From Vibrio tubiashii (GTDB lineage Bacteria; Pseudomonadota; Gammaproteobacteria; Enterobacterales; Vibrionaceae): 64,000 bases of DNA. The notes below the pieces were generated by a model. It did not search any database. It saw only the letters and a list, made by a program, of their open reading frames with translations, and was not told the origin of the DNA. Position numbers and translations under genes: made by a program. Positions 6,827 through 15,429 of this stretch are shown in pieces. The stretch is from positions 1-64,000 of the forward strand of contig JRWQ01000019.1 in assembly GCA_000775715.1 (NCBI GenBank), given 5' to 3'. How positions within the stretch are numbered: position 1 is the stretch's first letter; every line of letters begins with the position of its first letter.

Positions 6827-8014
6827 TTATTGGCCTACGCGAGACCACTTTCCTGATTCAAGACCGAATAGGTAACGCAAACCACCGATGAAGTTTGCAC
6901 AGTGTCCTGCAACGATATACAACAGCAATTTGCAGGCTTTATGGCTGAAAATGTCAGGCAGCAGATAGCTAAGTACTGCCAATGAGTAGAGGGCGAGTTG
7001 TGTAACCAAGGCGACAAAAAAAATCGGGTTATCCATCATCACTATGGAACTGATAAAGCATAACATCAGTAGATAAGGGGTAATAAGCCTTAACCCTTTA
7101 CCAGAAAAGAACGCGAACGCGACGCCCTTATATCTTGGCAAGAACATTTCGCTTAGCTTTATGGCTTGTTGCATGTTACCTGCCGAGATACGGAGTCGAC
7201 GGCTAAAATCATCTTGTGTATTAGTCGCTTCCATTTCTAACGCGATTAACTGCGGTTCATACTCAGCGATGTAACCTTGCCTGATGATCGACATCGGGAT
7301 CATAAAGTCATCGTTGATGGTGTCAGTGCTCAATGCTTCAAACAGATGTGTGCGGAAAAGATAGAAGGCTCCATGCGCGCCAAGTGTCGAGCCAAGAGTC
7401 GCTTCACGCATTTTAAGTAGGCTTTGATAGTGCCAGTAACACGCTTCACCGTCATTGCCGGGTTTAAACAGTTGGTAATGGCCGTTCACGACGCCTACGT
7501 TTGTCGTTTGAAAATGCTTGTTAGCAATCCATAACGCATCAAGAGAAACAAGCGCAGACACATCACTCAATGCGGTAATCTCACTAGTGATAGTCTTTAT
7601 TTGTTCATTGATGACGGCAACTTTGCCGCGATTGTTGTCGAATGCTCGGATCTCAAAGTGAGTGTCTGAACAGATCGCTTCCTGAATGGTTTGCTCAGCG
7701 ATTAACACGGTATTATCGGTGCAACCGTCGCAAGCAATAATGACTTTGTATCTGTTTTTGGGATAGTCGAGAGACGAAAGATTACGAATTTTATCCGCGA
7801 TCCATTGCTCTTCATTATATGCCGGAATCAAAATGGTTATGGTCGCACAGGCTCTATCATCTTTCAGGTTTTTAAAACCTCGAGTATGGTGCGGCAAGCT
7901 TTTAAACGGGTGATGCTTCGAATACCAAGAGAGCAGCAACGGGTATCCGACGTGGTGATAGATCACTAACATGCCACTAACTAAAAATAAGGTGGTGAGT
8001 ATTAAGTCAATCAT
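6827..8014 (-). CDS. sypQ: Family 2 glycosyltransferase SypQ
   Basis: This 395-residue membrane glycosyltransferase is similar in layout to processive GT2 enzymes. An N-terminal membrane helix precedes a GT-A domain that begins TITILIPAYNEEQWI (about 60-75), with ACDGCTDNT as the nucleotide-binding region and the acid base near DDFMIPM. Two or three C-terminal membrane helices follow. It probably adds sugars to the lipid-linked syp repeat at the inner membrane. The ATG overlaps the sypP stop by 4 nt, so the two are translationally coupled. Confidence 0.87.
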   Translation of the reverse strand: MIDLILTTLFLVSGMLVIYHHVGYPLLLSWYSKHHPFKSLPHHTRGFKNLKDDRACATITILIPAYNEEQWIADKIRNLSSLDYPKNRYKVIIACDGCTDNTVLIAEQTIQEAICSDTHFEIRAFDNNRGKVAVINEQIKTITSEITALSDVSALVSLDALWIANKHFQTTNVGVVNGHYQLFKPGNDGEACYWHYQSLLKMREATLGSTLGAHGAFYLFRTHLFEALSTDTINDDFMIPMSIIRQGYIAEYEPQLIALEMEATNTQDDFSRRLRISAGNMQQAIKLSEMFLPRYKGVAFAFFSGKGLRLITPYLLMLCFISSIVMMDNPIFFVALVTQLALYSLAVLSYLLPDIFSHKACKLLLYIVAGHCANFIGGLRYLFGLESGKWSRVGQ

Positions 8015-9102
8015 GCGAGCTTCTCCTCTGCCAACAGTTCATATGCTCTCATCATCTGTCGTATATCGTTGTTCTTAAGTACGAATTCACGTGGAGAGTC
8101 AGTGTGCTGCGTCTCGATTGCGTTTAACACACACTCAGCCAGTGCTTGAGGGTTTTCACTTGCAAATAGTTGTCCCGTTGTGGGGCACAAGGTTTCATTG
8201 GTTGCGCCTACATTACTGGCCAAGGTGACAACGTCACAAGATTGCGCCTCTAACGTTGAAAGAGGAAAGCCTTCGCTGCGAGATGGCAGGCAAAACAGAT
8301 CAAGAGACTGGTAAAATCGCGGCATGTCATTAACAAGGCCAAGGAAAGTGACTCTGTTGCGTAGTCCCAACTGCTTTACCTTTGCGCGCAGCGCTTCTCT
8401 TTGGCTTCCGTCGCCGGCAATAACAAGCTGGACATGGTCCGGCAGCAGAGGCATTGCATCGATTAGAATGTCGTGACCTTTGACGGTTTCTAATCGCCCG
8501 GCCGAGCCAAGTATAGTCGCACCGACAGGCAGCCCCAAGGCTTGGCGAGCCAAATGCTTTGAACCAGTTGTAAACTGTTCACAATCAATACCATTTTTGA
8601 TGACGTTTACATCCTTATAGGCAAAGTGGTGTTGGAACCGCTGCTTCACCAAATTTGCATCGGCGACCATTCTTGGTTTAGCAAGCCACATTGCGATACG
8701 TTGCCAGTAACGATGTTTAGGGTTGGTTAAGTGCCAAGCGTCATGTTCAGTGTGGATTCGGGCGTTAACCCCAGCAAGCTTGGCCGCAATGGCGCCATAA
8801 ATAATAGGCCCGATATGGTGACTGTGAACCACACTTGGTTTCAACGTGAGGAACAATCTATACAACTGATAAACAGTTCGTAGGCTATGCCCTGAAGGTT
8901 TATCTAAAAACAAGATTTGGTCTTTAACCGTTTCTAGCTTAGGCCAGTTGGCTAGCGACTTTTCTCTTGACCCTTCAAGGCTAACAATCAAAACGTTATG
9001 GCTAGGGTTTGCAAACGCGAGCATATTTAGTGCTAACGTTTCTAAACCACCAGGTGCAAGGTGCTGAACTACATGGATGGTCATTTTGCTTTGTGCGTAC
9101 AT
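8011..9102 (-). CDS. sypP: Family 4 glycosyltransferase SypP
   Basis: This GT-B glycosyltransferase (about 363 residues) shows an N-terminal HVVQHLAPGGLETLAL motif and the C-terminal donor-binding region GRLETVKGHDILIDAM and LPSRSEGFPLSTLEAQ, with the E-x7-E motif of the GT4 family. It is the first gene of the sypPQR transcription unit. The start at 9102 is chosen because GGGAG lies 5-6 nt upstream; an in-frame TTG at 9114 is possible. A sigma-54 element at 9141-9154 and a SypG-type operator lie upstream. Confidence 0.87.
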   Translation of the reverse strand: MYAQSKMTIHVVQHLAPGGLETLALNMLAFANPSHNVLIVSLEGSREKSLANWPKLETVKDQILFLDKPSGHSLRTVYQLYRLFLTLKPSVVHSHHIGPIIYGAIAAKLAGVNARIHTEHDAWHLTNPKHRYWQRIAMWLAKPRMVADANLVKQRFQHHFAYKDVNVIKNGIDCEQFTTGSKHLARQALGLPVGATILGSAGRLETVKGHDILIDAMPLLPDHVQLVIAGDGSQREALRAKVKQLGLRNRVTFLGLVNDMPRFYQSLDLFCLPSRSEGFPLSTLEAQSCDVVTLASNVGATNETLCPTTGQLFASENPQALAECVLNAIETQHTDSPREFVLKNNDIRQMMRAYELLAEEKLA

Positions 9103-9140
9103 GTGAGCTCCCAAGAGATAAGGTTATGGCATAGATAGAG

Positions 9141-9154
9141 CAGATTGTGTGCCA
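9141..9154 (-). promoter_or_regulatory. Sigma-54 promoter of sypPQR
   Basis: The minus strand reads TGGCACACAATCTGCT, with GG (9154-9153) and GC (9142-9141) separated by exactly 10 nt, matching the -24/-12 consensus. The predicted transcript start is about 9129, leaving a leader of about 27 nt before the ATG at 9102. Confidence 0.85.
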
Positions 9155-9213
9155 GTATTTAACCCGTTATATTTCAATCATTTGCTGTATTTTGTTGATT
9201 GTTATTAAGCTGA

Positions 9214-9228
9214 TTTTCAATTTGAAAA
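9214..9228. promoter_or_regulatory. SypG-type enhancer site upstream of sypP
   Basis: TTTTCAATTTGAAAA is a near-perfect inverted repeat centred about 68 bp upstream of the -24 element. It resembles the sites at the three other syp promoters and the syp enhancer described in Aliivibrio fischeri. Confidence 0.65.
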
Positions 9229-9231
9229 TCG

Positions 9232-10668
9232 TTATGGGTAGTTAGGTTTCATCTTGGGAATATGGGTAATCACTGGGGCGTTTGTTATTGCTTCAATTTC
9301 GTCTTTACGTCGAATCGAAGAATCAAACAACTCAATGAGGATAGCGACGCCTGCACCTAATCCGATGCCAGCAACTAAGCCCGCGATAACAAAAACAATG
9401 GTTGGCAAATTGGCAGGGCGGCTTGGTGTGTAGGGCAGGTCAATGATTTTTACCCGTTTGTTTTGTTCAAACACACCTAATGATCCGGTCAATTGGGCCA
9501 TTTCATATCGTTGAATGAGCTCATCATAGAGTTGACGTTTGATCTCCGCGTTTCTTGTTAATCGGTGCATTGTTTTCGCGTTGTCACCGAATTTGTTCGC
9601 TTCCATTTCTAACTGTGTGATCATGGATTGTAAGCTTTTCGTCTCTTCTGTTAGTGACTCATAGCGGCCGCGGACGAGTTGCAAGCTTTGCAACTGAGTC
9701 ACGAGTAGGGGCTGTACTTCGCCCAGATTTTTGAGTTTGTTGCTACTTGCAATGTCCCAAAGCTGATCGCTGCTAATGTTTGGCTGCTCCATCTGTAGCA
9801 ACATAGAACGTTCATTTTCTAAGCGTCGCAGTTCACGTTGTTTACCTTGAACAGCGCTGTGGCTTTCTGTGTACTTAGCTTTTAGAAGTGTAAGCTCACT
9901 GCGGATTTCGATGATCTGGTCTTCTATTTTACCCACTACAGGATTTGTCTTAGATAACTGTTGATCGAGTGAACCAAGGCTACGTTCGACCCCCGCAAGC
10001 TCGGCGCTTTTCTCAGCGTAACTCTGCTTTAACGAAGCGAGTCTGCCTAGCGCTTGGCTTTGCATTTCGGGTGTGACGGAAGCGTAGAGATTTTTAAAAT
10101 CTGCCAACTTATTTTCCGCGATATCGAGTTCTTCTCTGCGCTTTTCAATATGAATGGCGAGAAACTCAGAAGAGTCTTGAATCGAAGAGCGTTCAGGAGC
10201 CAGAAGTTGCTCGATAAAATGCTCACTGATTGATTCTAATAGCTCTTTCATCCCACTAGGTTTAGGCGCTGTCAGTGATATTTTTAAAAAATCTTTACCC
10301 GGTTGTGTGACTGTCAGGCTGTTTGAAAGCTTGCTGATAATGTAATCACGCTGAGCGGGAGTCATCGAATCATCAATTAACCCGTGTTCTTTCGCGACTG
10401 CCGTTAATACATGGCGACTTTTTAGTAGCGTGCTAAGTGCATTGAGTCGCTCCTTCAACATGGTTGAAACCGCAATGTCTTCAAGGAATGGGTTCATCTT
10501 GGCCGTTTCCTGGATCAACATCGAGGTATGTGACACGTAGTTAGTTGGCGCAACTTTGCCAATAAAGTAGCCAACAAAGGGTAGAATTAGGATTGGTACG
10601 ATAATAACGTAGCGCTGACGCCATGCTGAGTTGAGTATGACGATCAGCCTTATTTTTAGCTCATTCAT
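9232..10668 (-). CDS. sypO: Polysaccharide chain-length regulator SypO (Wzz/PCP family)
   Basis: This is a polysaccharide co-polymerase of about 478 residues. An N-terminal Wzz domain has a first membrane helix near residues 17-40. A long periplasmic coiled-coil region (about 170-390, rich in Glu/Lys/Leu heptads) follows, and a second membrane helix near 425-450 is preceded by the proline-rich YTPSRPANLP motif. It sets chain length and links periplasm to the export channel. No cytoplasmic kinase domain is attached; sypD is separate. The start at 10668 (GGAG at 5 nt) makes a 4-nt overlap with the sypN stop; an upstream in-frame extension lacks that support. Confidence 0.9.
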   Translation of the reverse strand: MNELKIRLIVILNSAWRQRYVIIVPILILPFVGYFIGKVAPTNYVSHTSMLIQETAKMNPFLEDIAVSTMLKERLNALSTLLKSRHVLTAVAKEHGLIDDSMTPAQRDYIISKLSNSLTVTQPGKDFLKISLTAPKPSGMKELLESISEHFIEQLLAPERSSIQDSSEFLAIHIEKRREELDIAENKLADFKNLYASVTPEMQSQALGRLASLKQSYAEKSAELAGVERSLGSLDQQLSKTNPVVGKIEDQIIEIRSELTLLKAKYTESHSAVQGKQRELRRLENERSMLLQMEQPNISSDQLWDIASSNKLKNLGEVQPLLVTQLQSLQLVRGRYESLTEETKSLQSMITQLEMEANKFGDNAKTMHRLTRNAEIKRQLYDELIQRYEMAQLTGSLGVFEQNKRVKIIDLPYTPSRPANLPTIVFVIAGLVAGIGLGAGVAILIELFDSSIRRKDEIEAITNAPVITHIPKMKPNYP

Positions 10669-11780
10669 AATGACTCCAACATACTGTTCAGTGTTAACGT
10701 TCTCGCATCCCAGCTCTCGGCCGCTAGAGATTGCTGGTTTACGGCAAAAGAACCACACTCCACCTCCCTTAACGCCTGATTAAGCTGTGTTGCATTGTCA
10801 ACAACGTAGACATGATCGCGATAAGGTGCAAGGGCCGGGAAAGGGGTCGAAATAACTTGGCTACCTGCGGCCAAATATTCGAGTAACTTTAATGGGCTGC
10901 AAGAAGCAATCTGATCATTAGATTTAAACGGTAATAGGCTTACATCCCAATGTTGGCTGTAGCTTGGCAGAGCACTATGTGGTTTGGGGCCAAGGTAGTG
11001 AACGTTAGGTAGAGCCGGAAGTGGATTCGTTGCTAACTCAATCGGTCCAATAAACACAAACTGCCAAGTAGGGTTGGCTAGGCACATTTGCTCTATAAGG
11101 TTGTAATCGAGCCAGTGGGACAAGCTGCCATAAAACCCGGCGATTTTGTGTTTGCCAGAAGGTAAGTCATCGGCGCGCTTAGCTAGAGTGCTGAACAACT
11201 TGATATCGACTCCATGAGGCAGATAGTGTGTTTTGGCCTGCGGGAACTTGGTGACAAGTTTCGCGCTTGCTACAAGAATCAAATCTGCTTGCTCTACCAG
11301 TTTGTGTTCATGGACTGCAACGGTGTTATGGTCAACGCCTGCTAATGATGAAAAATCATCTCCGCAGTAATAGACAACCGCTGATTCACCGAGTGTTCCG
11401 CACAGATCAGCTGTCGTAGGTAGCGAACTCCATAGGATAGGCTTGCGTAGATCCAGCCGTTCAATAACAGGTTTAAGCTGGGAGCAAATCATAGCCTTCG
11501 CTACTTGACGAGCAAACCAAGAGCGCGGAGCAGGAATGGTTTTAAGGTTCACAACCGTAATGTTTGAGTCATGGTTTTGGTTTTGATTAAAACCACTTTT
11601 GCTTCTACCTAATAGCTTGTTCGCCGCACGCTTCATATCGTGCATGGTTAACTTAGGTTGGCGCAAACCAATCGAGTTAACCCACAAGACTTTACGCTGT
11701 TTTGCCAAGCGAGTGACAAGATGTTGAGTGCTTGATGGTAATCCGCCAAAGTCTTCACCGAATACAATAAGATCACGCAT
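10665..11780 (-). CDS. sypN: Glycosyltransferase SypN
   Basis: This GT-B-type transferase of about 371 residues begins MRDLIVFGEDFGGLPS. Its C-terminal half carries a GT1/4-like donor domain (KIAGFYGSLSHWLDY, LPFKSNDQIASCSPLKLLEYLAAG). It is most likely cytoplasmic and adds one sugar to the syp repeat unit. The start at 11780 has GAGGAG at 7 nt and overlaps the end of sypM, which implies coupling; ATG 11786 is too close to that ribosome site. The donor and linkage are unknown. Confidence 0.84.
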   Translation of the reverse strand: MRDLIVFGEDFGGLPSSTQHLVTRLAKQRKVLWVNSIGLRQPKLTMHDMKRAANKLLGRSKSGFNQNQNHDSNITVVNLKTIPAPRSWFARQVAKAMICSQLKPVIERLDLRKPILWSSLPTTADLCGTLGESAVVYYCGDDFSSLAGVDHNTVAVHEHKLVEQADLILVASAKLVTKFPQAKTHYLPHGVDIKLFSTLAKRADDLPSGKHKIAGFYGSLSHWLDYNLIEQMCLANPTWQFVFIGPIELATNPLPALPNVHYLGPKPHSALPSYSQHWDVSLLPFKSNDQIASCSPLKLLEYLAAGSQVISTPFPALAPYRDHVYVVDNATQLNQALREVECGSFAVNQQSLAAESWDARTLTLNSMLESL

Positions 11781-12519
11781 GGCCATTCTCCTCATCGCTC
11801 GATGAATGTTCGGTAAGTGAACGAATCACTTTTGCCGGATTACCTGCTGCAACAACGAACGGTGGGAGATCTTTGGTGACCACACTCCCTGTGCCAACGA
11901 TCGTTCCTTCACCAATCGTGACATTTGGGCAAACGGTTACGTTGGTGCCAAGCCAAACATCGTTTTCAAGGATGATATCACCGACATCACAATCTAAGTC
12001 GCCTAAGCCCTTGGCTCGAAGCCCGGCATCTAAAGAGTGGCCTGAGTAGCCAAATAAGAATGCGCGTCCAGCAATGCGCACATTGCAACCGATTACGATT
12101 TTGTTGCCGACAGCGAATGTACTTTGCCATCCGATGTCGACATTGCTTCCAACGACGAGTGATGGGTTGTTTGATTGTGGCCTCGCGCTAAAGGTAGTTT
12201 GGCCTGAAATGCGACAGTCTTCACCTAACGAGATTGATAGAGGGCCGGAAACGAAAGGTACACCTCCGAACAAGTACAGCCCCCGACCGTAACCAGATAG
12301 GCGCCCTTTAAAAGCGGGAGTATGTATCGTTACGCGGACTAGGTTATTCCAGAGTGAGTTGCAGCCAGAGTAGGAGAGGCTAACGAGCTTGTTATAGATC
12401 TTCGGTGTAGGAATATCGCAGGCACGTATTGTTTTCAAAATGAGAAACAATTTGCGATAGGCCGGATTTTCACTCTGTTGTAGCCAAACTTTGAATTGAT
12501 TTACTTGCTGAGCCAACAT
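11773..12519 (-). CDS. sypM: Hexapeptide acyltransferase SypM
   Basis: This 248-residue acetyltransferase of the WcaF/LbH type has a helical N-terminal extension (about 1-70) followed by hexapeptide-repeat beta-helix turns, including VGSNVDIGWQSTFAVGNKIV and IILENDVWLGTNVTVCPNVT. The catalytic histidine is probably in GYSGHSLDAG. It probably acetylates the polysaccharide. It is the first gene of the sypMNO unit, with its own sigma-54-type promoter and a leader hairpin whose 3' arm contains the ribosome site. Confidence 0.86.
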   Translation of the reverse strand: MLAQQVNQFKVWLQQSENPAYRKLFLILKTIRACDIPTPKIYNKLVSLSYSGCNSLWNNLVRVTIHTPAFKGRLSGYGRGLYLFGGVPFVSGPLSISLGEDCRISGQTTFSARPQSNNPSLVVGSNVDIGWQSTFAVGNKIVIGCNVRIAGRAFLFGYSGHSLDAGLRAKGLGDLDCDVGDIILENDVWLGTNVTVCPNVTIGEGTIVGTGSVVTKDLPPFVVAAGNPAKVIRSLTEHSSSDEENGHA

Positions 12520-12527
12520 GATGCTAT

Positions 12528-12552
12528 CCTCTACATTTGAGTTATGTAGAGG
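12528..12552 (-). other. Perfect inverted repeat over the sypM ribosome-binding site
   Basis: CCTCTACAT and ATGTAGAGG form a 9-bp stem with a 7-nt loop. Read on the minus strand, the 3' arm contains the AGAGG Shine-Dalgarno of sypM. The predicted sigma-54 start (about 12546) would remove most of the 5' arm, so the hairpin could form only in transcripts reading through from sypL. Confidence 0.6.
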
Positions 12553-12557
12553 CTACT

Positions 12558-12571
12558 TCACGTAATGTGCC
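12558..12571 (-). promoter_or_regulatory. Sigma-54-type promoter of sypMNO
   Basis: The minus strand reads TGGCACATTACGTGAAG. The -24 TGGCAC is perfect; at the right distance (10 nt) the -12 dinucleotide is GA instead of GC, so it is weaker than the other three syp promoters. Confidence 0.65.
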
Positions 12572-12609
12572 AGAAAATTTTCACTTTAAAAACAGAAGGA
12601 TAGATAATT

Positions 12610-13992
12610 TCACCACTCTGTAGCACTAGGATTCTCAAATTGAGAATATTTTTGAGTAATACGAGAAATAGCAATACACAACGCCGCGAGTACGTATATT
12701 GGCCAAGTAAATCCTTGGGTTAGGAAGGTGCCAGAAACAACCGTACCGATAACGCCGGCATATACAGCAAGCGCGGTTGCTATTAGGTAAGGAGAAACTG
12801 AGCCTTTCAATTGTTCTAGTCGGGCTAGAGTTTGTCTACTCGTTTTGATGAGTGAAATGATAATTCCAATAAAAACGATTAATCCAAGGAAACCCATCTC
12901 TGCGAGCACGCCAAACCAAGTGCTGTGTACCGCGTGGTTCAGTCCATCCCAATGAGAGCTGTAGTAATAGTAGTTTGAGTAGAAATTATTCAGACCAACA
13001 CCACTAAAAGGATTGACGAGTGCCATTTTGAATGCGGCTTCCCATGCATATAGTCTTCCCATTGCCGATGCGTCGATGCCTTCTTCCGCTGCGCCTCCTG
13101 ATTGGCGATCAGAAATACCGGCCACCGCAAATAGAACCGTTAACCCAATCACGCCAATAAAAATAAGTAGTGATTTGGAGCGAATAAGCCGTAGGCCAAA
13201 AATACCAAATACAGCAATTGAGCCCAAAAGGCCGCCACGACTTTGAGTCGCAATTACAGCTGCCATTGATAAAACCAGCCCAGTGATACCGAGGATACGT
13301 GAAAATCCAATGCCTTTTGTTGTTGCGAAGCTAACTGCAAATGCCAGGGGGAACATCAAAACAAGGGACAAGTCATTGGGATCTCCCAGAACTGAACCAA
13401 GTTGGCGACCGATAGTAACACGTGTCCCTTCTACCAACCCTATCCCAGCAGATGAATTATACAGAGCGACGACAGCGATTAGTCCTCCCGCCAAGATAAT
13501 CAGTGTGGCGATTTTGCGCACCGCATCCTCTGTATTGACTAACCATGCGATTGCCAGTGTCATCACAATGATCTTCCAATAAATGTTTTTGAAGTAGGTA
13601 ATTGCAATCCCTGGATTTGAGGAAAGCACGATTCCAATCATTACCAGCCCCCAGAATATCGCGAGCCAAGTCATGCTCGGATGCCAGAATGTTTGCAGTT
13701 GTTTGCTGACGAGGGTATGCCACATAAGAGCGGACAAAGCACCAAGAGAAAGTAGCAATGGGATTTTAAGAGAGTAAAGAGCGGGAATCGCCTCATGAAT
13801 ACGAAAAAATGAGAACAGTACAAATAAGCTCACCAGCCAAAACGTTTGGTTGAGTACAAATAGAGCGCCTAAAGGCACAAAACAAAGCACAACGACAATC
13901 GCCGGATGAGGCACGAAATACCAAACTGACGCCAGTACTAAGCTTAGCGACGTCATCACTAAAATAGGCATCATTTGGTTAGTGCTATTCAT
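12610..13992 (-). CDS. sypL: O-antigen ligase/polymerase-like membrane protein SypL
   Basis: This 460-residue polytopic membrane protein has about 11-12 hydrophobic helices. A large periplasmic loop near 290-345 contains the Wzy_C/WaaL-type GVGLNNFYSNYYYYSSH and HAVHSTWFGVLAEMG segments. It is expected to polymerise or ligate lipid-linked repeat units in the periplasm. The start overlaps the sypK stop by 4 nt (ATGA). Position and architecture match sypL; Wzy and WaaL roles cannot be told apart from sequence. Confidence 0.86.
   Translation of the reverse strand: MNSTNQMMPILVMTSLSLVLASVWYFVPHPAIVVVLCFVPLGALFVLNQTFWLVSLFVLFSFFRIHEAIPALYSLKIPLLLSLGALSALMWHTLVSKQLQTFWHPSMTWLAIFWGLVMIGIVLSSNPGIAITYFKNIYWKIIVMTLAIAWLVNTEDAVRKIATLIILAGGLIAVVALYNSSAGIGLVEGTRVTIGRQLGSVLGDPNDLSLVLMFPLAFAVSFATTKGIGFSRILGITGLVLSMAAVIATQSRGGLLGSIAVFGIFGLRLIRSKSLLIFIGVIGLTVLFAVAGISDRQSGGAAEEGIDASAMGRLYAWEAAFKMALVNPFSGVGLNNFYSNYYYYSSHWDGLNHAVHSTWFGVLAEMGFLGLIVFIGIIISLIKTSRQTLARLEQLKGSVSPYLIATALAVYAGVIGTVVSGTFLTQGFTWPIYVLAALCIAISRITQKYSQFENPSATEW
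12632..12646. promoter_or_regulatory. SypG-type enhancer site upstream of sypM
   Basis: TTCTCAAATTGAGAA is a perfect inverted repeat inside the 3' end of sypL, about 69 bp upstream of the -24 element. It is almost the same as the sypA site. Confidence 0.72.
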
Positions 13993-15416
13993 AGTGACTT
14001 ACCTAAATAGCGATATATCGATTGGCTGAAGCCTTTGAGATAGTCAGCGGAGACGAGTCCAAAACGCAGGGCGACAGCAGCGATTGCAAAATGTTGCAGA
14101 AACAGCATAAGTAGAGATAACGCTACACTTTTCTGTAAATGGCTAGTAAGCAGAAACATCACAGTTAGCAGTAGCAGCGCAAGCAAACCATTGGTTTGGT
14201 AACTGAGTGAGTAAGCTTGTTGGCTAAAGAAAATGGTAAGAGAAAAGCGACTAAGCTGCCCGGCAATCAAACTCCAAAGAATCGCTTCTATTCCAGACTC
14301 TAACCACACCAAGCAAATAATAATGGCGATAGCCGTTGAAACAAGGTTGATATAGAGGAGTTGAGACGTGTTTTTCTTATATAGGATGCCGAAATTGGTC
14401 AGCTCGACTAGCTCCTTAAATAGCATCATGGTTATGGTCAAACCAACCAAGGCGACTGCAGGTAAGTAGGAGCTAGGCAGAGCGAGGGTGATAAAAATCT
14501 GACTTAACCACGCGACGGCTAACGAAATAACGCACAGTAATATGATTCCTTGTGTTGTTACGTCTGCCACGTAGTCAGCCCCTCTTGAAGCCATTGCCTC
14601 GAATCGTTTTGGCATCCACCACATATGAAAAGGTTGGATCAATATACCGACCCCTAAGGCAAACTTGGCGGCGACTGCGTATATGCCCAAGGTTTCTAAA
14701 TTCGTTGCGCCGGCAACTATCCATCTTTCGGCTCCGCTTAACCCAAACGCAACCACACCAGATAGCATTAGTGGTGCTGAGTAGCTTACATAACGCGTTA
14801 AACGCTGCGTATTTGGTAACTCGAATGAAAAGTTGAGATAGTGGTGGAGAAACAGAAACTGAACAAATGTACAAATAACATTAAGCGCGAATATGGCCGT
14901 TACATCAGGTTTATGAGCTAATGCGAAGAAAAGTAGTAAGACTTGGGCTATCACGGTGGTAACACAAACCTTAAAAAAAAGTGCTGCCTGATTGTGTAGC
15001 CTTAGCCAGGCCAAATTGATAGCTAAAGGGGCTTCGTAACAAACAACAAGTGCCATCAGCAGAATTTGCTCGTTGGAGAACGTTTCTGCCTTGAAGGGAA
15101 CTAAGTAGTAAATCAACACTAACACGGCGCTGAATGCTAAAGAAATAATCAGGGTAGCGCTATACAGCTGAGATGCTTTTTTCTTCCTTACTAAGTGACT
15201 AGTTACAGTACCAATAAAACGGTAGAGGTTTTCGTGCATGGCGATACCCACGATAAGGCTAAAAAACACGGTCGTAATACCAAGCAGTTCTAGTTGACCA
15301 ATTTGAGATGGCGTTAAGTAGTGAGCCATCAAGGGAAGTGTAAGTAGTGAAATACCTTTGATTAGAAACAGGCTGACTGCATATAAGCTGATGTTTTTTA
15401 AATGCTCTAGGTTCAT
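13989..15416 (-). CDS. sypK: Polysaccharide flippase SypK (Wzx-like, MOP superfamily)
   Basis: This lipopolysaccharide repeat-unit flippase of about 475 residues has 12-14 membrane helices and the family N-terminal pattern KGISLLTLPLMAHYLTPSQ. It would move undecaprenyl-linked repeats across the inner membrane. The start at 15416 (GAGGA at 7 nt) is preferred to the ATG at 15422, which is only 1-2 nt from that ribosome site. It is followed by sypL with a 4-nt overlap. Confidence 0.88.
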   Translation of the reverse strand: MNLEHLKNISLYAVSLFLIKGISLLTLPLMAHYLTPSQIGQLELLGITTVFFSLIVGIAMHENLYRFIGTVTSHLVRKKKASQLYSATLIISLAFSAVLVLIYYLVPFKAETFSNEQILLMALVVCYEAPLAINLAWLRLHNQAALFFKVCVTTVIAQVLLLFFALAHKPDVTAIFALNVICTFVQFLFLHHYLNFSFELPNTQRLTRYVSYSAPLMLSGVVAFGLSGAERWIVAGATNLETLGIYAVAAKFALGVGILIQPFHMWWMPKRFEAMASRGADYVADVTTQGIILLCVISLAVAWLSQIFITLALPSSYLPAVALVGLTITMMLFKELVELTNFGILYKKNTSQLLYINLVSTAIAIIICLVWLESGIEAILWSLIAGQLSRFSLTIFFSQQAYSLSYQTNGLLALLLLTVMFLLTSHLQKSVALSLLMLFLQHFAIAAVALRFGLVSADYLKGFSQSIYRYLGKSL

Positions 15417-15429
15417 AGTCATTCCTCAG

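Noticed and set aside
12430..12446. Further SypG-like motif TTTTCAAAATGAGAAAC inside sypM
   Set aside because: It is inside the coding region and downstream of the promoter it would serve; treated as chance.
13013..13723. Several open frames antisense to sypL (13013-13246, 13283-13582) and a minus-strand frame in another phase
   Set aside because: They are shadows of a well-supported membrane protein gene, with no ribosome sites or domains.
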